From positions 1 through 64,000 of the forward strand of contig NZ_JAEQAZ010000024.1 of NCBI RefSeq assembly GCF_016654115.1: DNA of 64,000 bases, given 5' to 3'. Position 1 is the first letter of the stretch; each line of letters starts with the position of its first letter. The position numbers were made by a program, and so were the translations under genes. The stretch comes from Streptomyces sp. MBT53 (lineage in GTDB: Bacteria; Actinomycetota; Actinomycetes; Streptomycetales; Streptomycetaceae). Shown piece by piece: positions 9,336-17,514 of the stretch. Under the pieces are notes generated by a model. It saw only the letters and a list, made by a program, of their open reading frames with translations. It was not told the DNA's origin and made no database searches.

Positions 9336-9399
9336 GATGCTGCCTCCACTGGGAGTGTCAACCTGCTTCCGGCCGGACCGGGCGCACGGCGCCCGGGGA

Positions 9400-9555
9400 T
9401 CACTCCTCGTTCGCGGAACTGATGTTGCTCAGGCAGGTCCAGAACCCGGACTGCTCCTGGGACCTGCCGAGGCCCTGGAGGTCCAGGATCGAGTGCGCCT
9501 CGACCTCCGGGGACTCCTCGAAGGACTGCTCCAGCGGCTCGGTGCTCTGCGTCAT
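9400..9555 (-). CDS. Class III lanthipeptide precursor LanA1
   Basis: This is a 51-residue peptide with ATG at 9555 and an AGGGAGA ribosome site. The leader is acidic (EPLEQSFEESPEVEA) and contains ILDLQGLG, the LxLQ-type helix motif recognised by class III LanKC enzymes. The predicted core is SGFWTCLSNISSANEE, with one Cys and four to five Ser/Thr residues. The Cys precedes most of the Ser residues (C-L-S-N-I-S-S), unlike SapB or labyrinthopeptin cores where Cys comes last. The C-terminal acidic tail resembles LanA2 and LanA3. It lies directly upstream of LanKC1 on the same strand, so LanKC1 is the likely modifying enzyme. The cleavage site is not known. Confidence 0.85.
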   Translation of the reverse strand: MTQSTEPLEQSFEESPEVEAHSILDLQGLGRSQEQSGFWTCLSNISSANEE

Positions 9556-9601
9556 GGCGATCTCCCTTGTGTCGATCGGTGGTTGGATCCCTGCCTCGCC
9601 G

Positions 9602-9644
9602 ACGCTAGGCGGCACCGGCCTGCCATCGGTTGGCCGCCGGTATG
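9602..9644 (-). promoter_or_regulatory. Candidate activator-dependent promoter of LanA1 (CATACCG box plus TAGCGT)
   Basis: On the minus strand CATACCG (9644-9638) is followed after exactly 30 nt by TAGCGT (9607-9602), a fair Streptomyces -10. No good -35 lies between them, which suggests dependence on an activator. The same box and spacing recur before LanA5, and with 41 nt before LanA2. Confidence 0.4.
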
Positions 9645-9669
9645 GAAACGGCATGCGGTCGGGCCGACT

Positions 9670-12603
9670 TCACCCGGCCATCCGCTGATCGGCGGGCCGC
9701 TCCGCGAGAGCGCTGATCAGCGCCGAGCGCGAACTCACGTCCAGCTTGCGGAAGATACGGGTCAGATGTGCCTCGACGGTCTTCGCCGACAGGAAGAGCA
9801 TCGAGGCGATGTCCCGGTTGGACAGTCCCCGGGACACCAACTGCGAGATACGGAGCTCCTGTTCGGACAGGACGTCATGAGCGTGGCCCGCCAGGCGCGG
9901 GCGGCGGGCGCCGATCTGACGCTGGGCGTTGACGGCGAGCGTGCTCAGCCGACCCGCCCCGTGCGCGTCGGCGATCTGTTTGGCCCGGCCGACCGCCGCC
10001 ACGGCCTCCTCCAGCCGTCCGGCGGCGACCAGCGCCCGGCCGTGCAGGAGCCGCGCCCGGCCCTCGGCGAGAACCAGACCACCGGTGGCGAAGAACTCGG
10101 CGGCGTCGGCGCACAGTTCGGCCGCCGCGCCCGCGTCGTCGCCACGGACGCAGGCCATGGCCAGGGCCGCGTAACCGGACTGCCCCGGAAGGGCGACGGC
10201 CGCCGCCGCCTCGGCTGCCTGCCGCGCCCGGACCGTCGCAGCCTCGGTGTCGCCGCGCGCCATCTCGGCCTGCGCCGCCGTACAGAACCACATGGCCCGC
10301 AGGGTGTGGGTGGTCTCGGAGCGGTCGATTCCCGTGATGGTCCGGATCAGTTCGACACAGTCGCCGGGCCGCCCCTGGTCGAGCCGGACCGAGGCCAGTA
10401 CGGCCGCCGACAGCTCCCACAGCCGACCGTGGTGCTTGGCGGCACGCAGGGCGCGTTCGGCCGCGTCGGCCGCCGCCGCGGGACCGTCGCGCAGCGCGGA
10501 GGCCGCGGCGCGCAGGGTCAGGGCGTAGCCGATCAGGTCCGGCCGGTCGATCAGATGGGCCGTCTCCTCGGCGTCCGCCGCCGAGGCGATCGCGCCCGCG
10601 AGGTCGCCGGTGCCCTGCTGGGCGTAGGACTGGCAGAGCAGCAGATACGGCATCATGTAGCTCTGCCCGGTGCGCCGGGCGACGTGGACGGCGCGGGTCA
10701 TGTGCCGGACCGCGTCGGCGTGGCGCTCGGCGAGGACCTCGGCCCAGCCCAGTTGGCCCACCTCGTCGAGGGAGGTGGCCAGTTCCTCGTCATCCATGAC
10801 GTCGATCGCCGAAGCAGCCTCGGACACATAAGCCGCCATCGGCCCCGTCCGTCCGCTGTACGCGGCGCCCAGGGCGCGGCAGGCCGCGACCGAGGTGAGG
10901 ATCCCGCTGTCGACCGGCGGGGGAGTGAGGGCGAGGACGGTGTCGAGATGCCCGGCCGCCTCCTCGAAGTTCCCCTGCGCCATGCCCACGGTGGCGAGTT
11001 GGAGGCGCAGCGGATTGACCTTGGCCTCGGTCTTCGGCCAGCGGGCCAGTTCGTCCTTGAGCGCCCGCTTGGCAGCCTTGGGGCTGCCGAGGATCCGCTC
11101 GATCACCGACCGCAGCGCCACGACGGGGATGCGCTGATCGAGACGGTCCGCCGGGACGAGGTCCAGGGCCTGGGACAGGGCGTCCCGGCAGGAGGCGAGG
11201 TCGCCGGTCGTACCGCAGGTGCGGGCCAGGCCGAGGAGCATCTCCAGCCGCTGCCGGGCCGCCTCGCCCGAGGGGTTCTGGGGGGAGAGCCGCAGTGCCG
11301 CGCGCAGCCAGGCGGCGGCGGTGGCGGGTGCGGAGCGGGTGGTGAGGGCGGCGGCCTCGGTGAGAACGCGCACGGCTTCGTGGTCGCCCGGCTGCGCCGA
11401 GCGGGCGACGAAGGGCGCGCGCTCCACGGCGCTCGCCCCGCTCCCGCGCAGCGCCTCGTCGGCCCGCGCGTTGGCGCCGAGGAACCAGCCCGGTGGTGTC
11501 TCGCGGGAGACGATCTCCCGGAGCAACGGGTGCCTGAACTGGAGCAGTTGGCGTATTTCGTGGCGCGGGCCGCCGGGTCCGCAGGAGCGGACCAGGTCCA
11601 TTCCCGCGAGGACGTCGAGGGCCTCCAGCGCGGGTCCGTGGCCGAGTCCCGCGACCTGGCCCAGCAGCATCGGGTCGAACGGGTCGCCCAGGACGGCCGC
11701 GGCGCGCAGCGTGGAGAGCTCGTTCCCGGTCAGCGACGCGATCTCGCGGGCCAGCGCCGCCCGTAAGGTGTCCGGCAGATCGGTCTGGCCGTCCGCCGCG
11801 CCGTCGCCGTCCGGAGTGAGTTCGGTGAGGACTTCGAGATAGAGCGGGTTGCCGCCGCTCACCTTGCAGAGCCGGTCGCGACGGGCCGGCGGGTAGGTGG
11901 TGCCGAGCAGACTGCGGCACGCCTGCCGGTCCAGCACCGACAGCGGCAGCCGCTCGACGCGGTAGTCCGCGACGGCGTACCGGAAGGACGCCCGCAGTCG
12001 TGCCGCCGCCTGCCGGGGTCTGAGTCCGCAGGCCAGGAGCAGTGGGGTGCCGGGCGGCTGCCGGAGCAGGTAGTGGAGCAGTTCCAGCGAGCCCTCGTCG
12101 GCCCAGTGCAGATCGTCGAGGCAGAGGAGGATCCCGCGGTCCTGGCCGACCGCGGCCAGCAGCCGGCCCAGCGCGTGGTGCAGCCGGGAGCGGTCCACCT
12201 GGGCGAACCCGTGGCGTCCGGGTCCGGAGCCGCGCGGCTGCACCAGCTCCAGCAGCGCCGCCGTCTCCTCGTCGAGCGGACCGTGCCGGGATTCCGTGAG
12301 GCGGCCGAAGCAGCTCCGGACGGGCCCGGCGAACACCCCGAAGGAGCGCTGCTGTTCGAACTCCGAGGCGCGGCCCGACAGGACCGTCAGCCCCTCCGTC
12401 TCCGCCAGATCGCCCAGTTCGGACAGCAGTCTGGTCTTGCCGAGTCCTGGATCGCCGGTGATCTCCACGACGGTGGAGCGACCGTCCGCGCAGGCCCTGA
12501 CGGCGGACCGTAGTACGGCCATCTCGCCCTCGCGGCCCACCAGTGGCCCCGAGCGGGCCCGGTGGGCCGTCGCGTGTGCCTGGTGCGCGCTCTGCTCGCT
12601 CAT
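9670..12603 (-). CDS. LAL-type LuxR transcriptional regulator 2 of the lanthipeptide island (TTA codon)
   Basis: This is a protein of about 977 residues. The ATG at 12603 is chosen because GAGGAGG precedes it by a few bases. The ATPase carries ITGDPGLGKTRLL (Walker A) and ILLCLDDLHWADE (Walker B). The middle is TPR-like, and the C-terminal HTH is LSEQELRISQLVSRGLSNRD ... FLSAKTVEAHLTRIFRKLDV. An in-frame TTA codon lies at 11766-11764 (in PDTLRAAL), so expression probably depends on bldA. It lies between the GAF/S8 operon and LanA1 and is a likely activator of the RiPP genes. Two 10-bp direct repeats lie upstream. Confidence 0.92.
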   Translation of the reverse strand: MSEQSAHQAHATAHRARSGPLVGREGEMAVLRSAVRACADGRSTVVEITGDPGLGKTRLLSELGDLAETEGLTVLSGRASEFEQQRSFGVFAGPVRSCFGRLTESRHGPLDEETAALLELVQPRGSGPGRHGFAQVDRSRLHHALGRLLAAVGQDRGILLCLDDLHWADEGSLELLHYLLRQPPGTPLLLACGLRPRQAAARLRASFRYAVADYRVERLPLSVLDRQACRSLLGTTYPPARRDRLCKVSGGNPLYLEVLTELTPDGDGAADGQTDLPDTLRAALAREIASLTGNELSTLRAAAVLGDPFDPMLLGQVAGLGHGPALEALDVLAGMDLVRSCGPGGPRHEIRQLLQFRHPLLREIVSRETPPGWFLGANARADEALRGSGASAVERAPFVARSAQPGDHEAVRVLTEAAALTTRSAPATAAAWLRAALRLSPQNPSGEAARQRLEMLLGLARTCGTTGDLASCRDALSQALDLVPADRLDQRIPVVALRSVIERILGSPKAAKRALKDELARWPKTEAKVNPLRLQLATVGMAQGNFEEAAGHLDTVLALTPPPVDSGILTSVAACRALGAAYSGRTGPMAAYVSEAASAIDVMDDEELATSLDEVGQLGWAEVLAERHADAVRHMTRAVHVARRTGQSYMMPYLLLCQSYAQQGTGDLAGAIASAADAEETAHLIDRPDLIGYALTLRAAASALRDGPAAAADAAERALRAAKHHGRLWELSAAVLASVRLDQGRPGDCVELIRTITGIDRSETTHTLRAMWFCTAAQAEMARGDTEAATVRARQAAEAAAAVALPGQSGYAALAMACVRGDDAGAAAELCADAAEFFATGGLVLAEGRARLLHGRALVAAGRLEEAVAAVGRAKQIADAHGAGRLSTLAVNAQRQIGARRPRLAGHAHDVLSEQELRISQLVSRGLSNRDIASMLFLSAKTVEAHLTRIFRKLDVSSRSALISALAERPADQRMAG

Positions 12604-12711
12604 GGGCCTCCTCGGTTCTGGCTGCCGGGCACCGGACCGTCGGGTGAACCCGGTCTCCCTCCGGCCAGAACCGATCCTTGTGCGGAACGTGACCCACGGC
12701 GTCCGCAAAAC

Positions 12712-12746
12712 TACGCAAGCCCGTACCGAACCTCGTTACGCAAGCC
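12712..12746 (-). promoter_or_regulatory. 10-bp direct repeat upstream of LAL regulator 2 (candidate operator)
   Basis: TACGCAAGCC occurs at 12712-12721 and again at 12737-12746, with starts 25 bp apart, in the 166-bp gap between the GAF gene and LAL regulator 2. Repeats of this length and spacing fit a dimeric or SARP-type binding site, but no binding protein can be assigned. Confidence 0.4.
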
Positions 12747-12769
12747 ATTCCGGAACCCCGTCGCGCGGG

Positions 12770-13345
12770 CTAACCGAGCAGGCTCCCCAACTCGCTCAGC
12801 AGCCGTGTCGCCTCCGCGCGACGACGCGACGGCAATCCCAAGTCGTCCTCCTCCATGACGAGTTGCTGCCGTACGGCGAAGCGCAGGGCGGTGGCGGCCT
12901 GCCGGGCGAACAGGGACAGCAGATCGAGTTCGGGCAGGCTGGAGCGGGCCTGCTCGGCGGGGTCGAGCACCTCCAGTACGCCCAGGACCCGGCCGTCGTG
13001 GATCAGCGGGGCCGCCATGAGCGCGTCGGGCACGTACTCGGTGGACTCCGCCAGGCTGCGGTCGAAGGAGGAGTGGGCGGTGAGATCGTCGACCACCATC
13101 GGTTCCCCGGAGACAGCCACCCAGCCGGCGATGCCCCGGCCGGCCGGGAAGCGGCGGCCGATCAGGAAGTCCTGGCCCCGGCCGGACACGGCCTGGAAGA
13201 CCAGTTCCCCGGCCTCCTCCTCCAACAGGAAGACCGAGCTTGCCTGGGCACCGAAGATCGCCCGGGCGACGTCGACGACGGACTGGAGCAGTTCGGACGC
13301 CAGCGGGTCGTGGGACGCGGCGGCGGGTTGCAGGTCGAGGGACAC
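12770..13345 (-). CDS. GAF domain protein
   Basis: This 191-residue protein starts at GTG 13345. Nearly the whole length is one GAF domain: ARAIFGAQASSVFLLEEE, FPAGRGIAGWVAVSGEPMVV and VPDALMAAPLIHDGRVLGVL are hallmark segments. A short helical tail follows. GAF domains bind small molecules such as cyclic nucleotides or sense redox state. There is no output domain, so it would act through a partner. It is the last gene of the leftward operon after the S8 protease (65-bp gap) and the nucleotide cyclase/ATPase. A GAF protein beside a cyclase suggests cyclic-nucleotide sensing, but this is inference. Confidence 0.85.
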   Translation of the reverse strand: MSLDLQPAAASHDPLASELLQSVVDVARAIFGAQASSVFLLEEEAGELVFQAVSGRGQDFLIGRRFPAGRGIAGWVAVSGEPMVVDDLTAHSSFDRSLAESTEYVPDALMAAPLIHDGRVLGVLEVLDPAEQARSSLPELDLLSLFARQAATALRFAVRQQLVMEEDDLGLPSRRRAEATRLLSELGSLLG

Positions 13346-13410
13346 GGCGACACCTTCGCTAGAGATACGGACAGGAGATACGAGGGGCAGTACGGCAAGC
13401 AGCCGGTGGC

Positions 13411-14253
13411 TCAGGGCAGTTCGCCCTCGGCGGTGGGCGTGCGGCGGTCACGGACGTTGGCGGCGGAGGCGTAGAGCGCGCTCTTGAGCTGGAAGGGCGT
13501 CATCCGGGGGCTCGCCGACAGGAGCCGGGCGCACAGGCCGGTGATGTAGGGCGTGGCGAAGCTGTTGCCGGTGGTGCGGATGGTGCTGCCGCCGAGCCAG
13601 CCGACCTCGACGTTCTGGCCGGGTGCGAAGAACTCCACCGGGGGGCGCGGGTTGTACAGATGCAGACCGCTGTCGTCCTCGCCGTGGCTGCCCACCGAGA
13701 TCACCGAGGCGAACCGCCAAGGGAAGCTCTCCACCGGTGAGTTGTGCGCGGCGGCGACGATGACCGACCCGTTGAAGTACGCCTCGTCGGTCAGCGCGTG
13801 CAGATCCTCGGCGAAGCGCGCTCTGGTCGTCGACAGGCTCATGTTGATCAGGTCGAAGCCCTGGCGCACGGCCCAGCGCAGCCCTTCGAGGAGGATGTCC
13901 CCGGTGCCGGAGAACCGTTCGCCCAGCACCCGCACACTGTGCAGTTCGCAGTCCGGCGCGACCTTGCGCACGATGCTCGCGCACGCCGTGCCGTGGCCGC
14001 ACGGGTCGTCGGGCTCGGTCTGTTCGACGCGGAGCCCGTCCGCGTCCTTGACCACCACCCACGAACTGTCCACCGGACCGATGCGGGGATGGCCGCCCTC
14101 GATGCCGGAGTCCACCACGCACACCCGTACGCCGTGACCGGTGGCCCCCGCCAGGGCGGCGGGCGGCGGGGTCTCGCCGGCCGCGACCGGGATGTCGTCG
14201 GGGCGTCTGCCCAGGAGACCCCAGGTCAGGCCCTGGGGCGGTGCTGTCGTCAT
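13411..14253 (-). CDS. S8 (subtilisin-like) serine protease without signal peptide
   Basis: This is a 280-residue protease. The catalytic triad is visible: Asp in VCVVDSGIEGGHP, His in CGHGTACASIV and Ser in GNSFATPYITG. The Asn oxyanion residue is probably in IVAAAHNS. There is no signal peptide and no long propeptide, so it should act in the cytoplasm. The ATG at 14253 overlaps the stop of the cyclase gene (ATGA), giving translational coupling. In RiPP clusters S8 proteases (LanP type) often remove leaders, so leader processing of the lanthipeptides or of the small peptide at 17317-17514 is plausible. A role in a protease-based signalling or defence cascade is the alternative. Confidence 0.9.
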   Translation of the reverse strand: MTTAPPQGLTWGLLGRRPDDIPVAAGETPPPAALAGATGHGVRVCVVDSGIEGGHPRIGPVDSSWVVVKDADGLRVEQTEPDDPCGHGTACASIVRKVAPDCELHSVRVLGERFSGTGDILLEGLRWAVRQGFDLINMSLSTTRARFAEDLHALTDEAYFNGSVIVAAAHNSPVESFPWRFASVISVGSHGEDDSGLHLYNPRPPVEFFAPGQNVEVGWLGGSTIRTTGNSFATPYITGLCARLLSASPRMTPFQLKSALYASAANVRDRRTPTAEGELP

Positions 14254-17200
14254 CGTCGCTCTTTTCCGTTCTCGGGTAGGAGTGCCTCGGCCCATCGCAC
14301 ACCGGGCAGATGACCCTTGGCGGCGAAGACCGCCCGAGCCTGCGCGGCGGCCCGTCCGGCCCGCTCGGGGCGGCCGAGCAGGGCGAGTGCGTGCGCCCGG
14401 TCGAGCAGGGCGCCCCCGCGTACGACGGGCGAGTCGGTCTGTGCGGCGGCGCGGACCGCGCGGGCGGTCAGCCGCAGGGACTCCTCGTGCCGTCCCTCAG
14501 CAGCCGCGACCCGGCCCAACAGGCCGTTGAGCTCGACCGCCTCGGCGTGCGGACACGCCTCCTCACCCTCCATCCGGGCGAGGACACCGGCCGCCGCCGC
14601 CACCTCCCCGCACTCCAGGTGCAGCCGGGCCGACTCCAGTGCCACGCTGTCGCGCAGCGCGGTGACGCCCAGGTCCGCCGCCGCGTCGGCCGCCGTGTCC
14701 AACAGGGCGCGGGCCCGGGTGAGTTGCCCCGCGAGCAGCTCCACCGTCGCACCGAACAGCGGGAGGACGACCCGTGTCTCGGCGTACCCCAGTTCGGCGG
14801 CCGGCCGTGCCGCTTCGGCCAGGCACGCGCGGGCGTCGGTCCACCGGTCCTGGAGCGCCGACAGCACGGCCAGCGGGCAGTTGAGGGTGATCCGCACGGC
14901 CCGCCGTCCGCCGCCGTGCTCGTCGAGGAGTGTGCGGCAGCGCGCCTCGGCCGTCGGTACGGGCACCGGGCCGCGCCACAGCGAGATGCCGGTCGCGCCC
15001 AGGGCGGCGGCCCGCTCCGGCTCGCCGTCGGCGCGGACCGCGTGCGCCAGCCCCCTGGTGAGCCATGCGTCGGCGGCACCGTGCCGGCCCTGGGACTGGT
15101 GGCGCTGGGCGAGCCGCAGACACGCGCGGGCCTGGCCCAACTCGTCCCCGGCTCGCTCGAACACCGCCAGCACGGCCGCCGCGGCCTCGGCGGGAGTCTC
15201 CTCCCGCGGGGCCACGGAAGCCAGCGCGAGCCGGGCGTGCGCGGCCTCCAACGGGTCGGCGGGGGAAGCCAGTACGTCCTTCAGCAGCGCGTGTCCCTCC
15301 GCGGTCCGGCCGAGAGCGGCCCGCACCTCACCGAGCCGGCGGACCGCCGCCGCCCCTCCGGGTTCCCCGGGCCGGTGCAGGGCCGCCGACCGGGTCAGCA
15401 GGTCGTCGGCCCAGGGCAGGTCGGACCGGGCCAGCGCCAGCGCCCCGGCCCGCCCGAGGGCTTCGGCGGCCCCCGCGCGCAGCGACTCCGCACCGGCGTC
15501 GAGCCCGCCCAGCTCGCCCCGGTAGCCGTAGGCCCGCTCCAGATGGCCACCGACGGCCGCCGGCCCGGCGGACCGCACCGACGGCAGTACGGCGGCCCTC
15601 TCGTGCCCCTCGGCGCGGGCGCGCTTGGACATGGAGGCGTACGTCACCTCCTGCACCAGCCCGCTGCTGAACCGGAACGAGGCCCGCGGCCCCGGCTCCA
15701 CCAGCCGTCGCCCGCTCAGCCGCAGCAGCGCCGACCGGACCTCCTCACCTGTGCCGCGGGGCCCGGTCAGCTCGTCCGCGGTGAACTCCCGGCCGATCAC
15801 CGACGCCTGGTCCAGCACCCCGCGCTCACGCGGCTCCAGCGCGTCGATCCGGGCGCCGAGCAACGCCTGTACGGTCGGCGGGAGTTCGTCCTCGGAGCCG
15901 GTGTCCAGGGCGGCGGCCAGCAGCTGTTCGAGGTGCAGCGGATTGCCGTCGGCCCGCTCCAGCAGCCGGCTCGGTGCCACGTCCCGGTGGGCGCTCACCT
16001 CGGTCAGCCCCGCGGCCAGCAGCGCGGACTCGTCGTACGACAGACCCGCCAGCGCCAGCACCGAGGACGCGGCCAAGTCACCTCTCGCGTCCAGGAGTTC
16101 GGGTCGGGCCAGCAGGACCACCAGGACCGCGTCCCGGTCCAGTTCGCGGACGAGCCGGTCCACCACGTCCAGCAGCAGCGGGCCGGCCCAGTGGCAGTCG
16201 TCGATCGCCAGTACCACCGGGCCCCGCGTGGACAGCGCGCCCAGGACGCCGACCAGGGCCGCGCAGGTCTCCGCCACGGTCGGGTTCGGTGTCCCGTCGA
16301 GGAGCAGACCGGCGGAGAGCACCGCCAGGGCCTCGGCGACGCCGTGCGGCGCGGGCGCGGTCGCCAGGACCGACGTCACCGCGTCGGCCAGCGGGCCCAG
16401 GCTGCCCCGGTCGCCGTAGGGGCGGCACCGTCCGGCGCCGCTGAGCGGTGCGCGGGAGTGCAGCCACTCGCGCAGCAGGCGGGTCTTGCCGAGGCCGGCC
16501 TCGCCGTGGACCAGGACGCGGCGGGCGCCCCGGCCGTCCGTGACCGCCGCCAACGAGGCGTCCAGCGCGGCCAGTTCGGGACCCCGGCCGACGAAGCGCA
16601 CGTCGAAGCGGCGCGTCAGCTCCGGGTCGTCCTCGCCGAGCCCCAACAGCCGGTACGCGGCGACGGGTTCGGCCTTGCCCTTGAGGGAGAGCGGCCCGAC
16701 GGGTTCCGCGCGCACCGCGGCGCCGGCCGAACGAAGGGTGTCGGGGCCGATGAGGATCCGGCCCGGTCCCGCGTTCTGCTCCAGCCGCGCCGCCACGTTG
16801 ACGGTCTCGCCCGAGACCAGCGCGTGGCGCGCCGAGGAGTCCGAACCCGACACCACCTGACCGGTGTTGATGCCGATCCGCACCTCCAGGCGTACCCCGA
16901 GGGCGGTGTCGAGTTCGGTGTTGAGGCCGTCGAGCGCGGCCAGCATGCCCAGCGCGGCGGCGAGCGCGCGCCGGGCGTCGTCCTCGTGCACGACGGGAAC
17001 GCCGAACACCGCCATCACCGCGTCCCCGATGAACTTCTCCACCGTCCCGCCGTGGAACTCGATCTGGCGTCTCATCAGGTCGAAGTAGCGCAGGGTCACC
17101 GAGCGCAGCGTCTCCGGGTCGAGGCCGCCGGACAGCGCGGTGGAGCCCACCAGATCGCAGAAGAGCACGGTGACGACCTTGCGCGACTCGGTCGCCTCGG

Positions 17201-17288
17201 CGGTTGGCGCGTCCGTGCACGGCGCTCCGCACGAGGGACAGAAGCGCGCCCTGGACGGCAGAGCGCGACCGCAGGGTGAACAGTTCAT
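14250..17288 (-). CDS. Zinc-ribbon class III nucleotide cyclase fused to an AAA/STAND ATPase
   Basis: This 1012-residue protein has three parts. A zinc ribbon (NCSPCGRA ... FCPSCGAPC) spans residues 1-25. An adenylate/guanylate cyclase domain spans about 35-210, with metal-binding Asp in LFCDLVGSTAL and IGDAVMAVFG and the catalytic Asn/Arg in VNVAARLEQ. A large ATPase follows (Walker A VHGEAGLGKTRLL, Walker B VVLAIDDCHWAGP) with TPR-like repeats to the end. The key cyclase residues are present, so it may make cAMP or cGMP. It has no LuxR HTH, unlike the LAL proteins nearby. It sits between the small RiPP-like peptide and the S8 protease and is probably a signal-responsive regulator. Confidence 0.9.
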   Translation of the reverse strand: MNCSPCGRALPSRARFCPSCGAPCTDAPTAEATESRKVVTVLFCDLVGSTALSGGLDPETLRSVTLRYFDLMRRQIEFHGGTVEKFIGDAVMAVFGVPVVHEDDARRALAAALGMLAALDGLNTELDTALGVRLEVRIGINTGQVVSGSDSSARHALVSGETVNVAARLEQNAGPGRILIGPDTLRSAGAAVRAEPVGPLSLKGKAEPVAAYRLLGLGEDDPELTRRFDVRFVGRGPELAALDASLAAVTDGRGARRVLVHGEAGLGKTRLLREWLHSRAPLSGAGRCRPYGDRGSLGPLADAVTSVLATAPAPHGVAEALAVLSAGLLLDGTPNPTVAETCAALVGVLGALSTRGPVVLAIDDCHWAGPLLLDVVDRLVRELDRDAVLVVLLARPELLDARGDLAASSVLALAGLSYDESALLAAGLTEVSAHRDVAPSRLLERADGNPLHLEQLLAAALDTGSEDELPPTVQALLGARIDALEPRERGVLDQASVIGREFTADELTGPRGTGEEVRSALLRLSGRRLVEPGPRASFRFSSGLVQEVTYASMSKRARAEGHERAAVLPSVRSAGPAAVGGHLERAYGYRGELGGLDAGAESLRAGAAEALGRAGALALARSDLPWADDLLTRSAALHRPGEPGGAAAVRRLGEVRAALGRTAEGHALLKDVLASPADPLEAAHARLALASVAPREETPAEAAAAVLAVFERAGDELGQARACLRLAQRHQSQGRHGAADAWLTRGLAHAVRADGEPERAAALGATGISLWRGPVPVPTAEARCRTLLDEHGGGRRAVRITLNCPLAVLSALQDRWTDARACLAEAARPAAELGYAETRVVLPLFGATVELLAGQLTRARALLDTAADAAADLGVTALRDSVALESARLHLECGEVAAAAGVLARMEGEEACPHAEAVELNGLLGRVAAAEGRHEESLRLTARAVRAAAQTDSPVVRGGALLDRAHALALLGRPERAGRAAAQARAVFAAKGHLPGVRWAEALLPENGKERR

Positions 17289-17316
17289 GGTCCAGCTCCC
17301 TTCGCGGGCCCCGTTC

Positions 17317-17514
17317 TCAGAACAGGGCCCCGCCCGCGAACTCGCTGTGTGCCCGCACCTCGGGCTCCGCCTCGTCCAGCCGTCCCTTGATGTCCTCCAG
17401 CACGTCCAGCTCGTGCGGCGACAGCGTGCTGAGCACCTCCAACTGCTCCTGGGTGAGCGAGTCGACGGTGAATCCCGCCGCGCGCAGCCGGTCGAGTGCG
17501 TGGTCGTCGGTCAC
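17317..17514 (-). CDS. Small RiPP-like peptide resembling the aroma-sacti cluster family
   Basis: This is a 65-residue acidic peptide starting at GTG 17514 with GGGAGG upstream. The start overlaps the stop of the diiron enzyme gene (GTGA). The pattern is LDRLRAAGFTVDSLTQEQLE, then VLSTLSPHELDVLEDIKGRL and an end EVRAHSEFAGGALF. The LTxEQxxVLxxLSxxExxVL...RLDxxxPEVxAH layout matches short proteins that I recall being annotated as aroma-sacti cluster domain proteins near radical SAM genes. It has no Cys, so a thioether sactipeptide is not possible; the C-terminal aromatic/Gly segment could be the modified part. The family name is from memory. Confidence 0.7.
   Translation of the reverse strand: MTDDHALDRLRAAGFTVDSLTQEQLEVLSTLSPHELDVLEDIKGRLDEAEPEVRAHSEFAGGALF

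Noticed and set aside
9337-11766. Very long plus-strand open frame across LAL regulator 2 and the LanA1 region
   Set aside because: It is antisense to clear genes with domains and ribosome sites; the product is low-complexity Gly/Arg/Gln typical of GC-rich shadow frames.
14310-17279. 989-codon plus-strand open frame opposite the cyclase-ATPase
   Set aside because: Shadow frame without domains; the minus strand encodes zinc ribbon, cyclase and ATPase motifs.
17317-17514. Sactipeptide precursor with sulfur-to-alpha-carbon crosslinks
   Set aside because: The peptide contains no Cys, so such crosslinks cannot form; only the family resemblance and operon context were kept.
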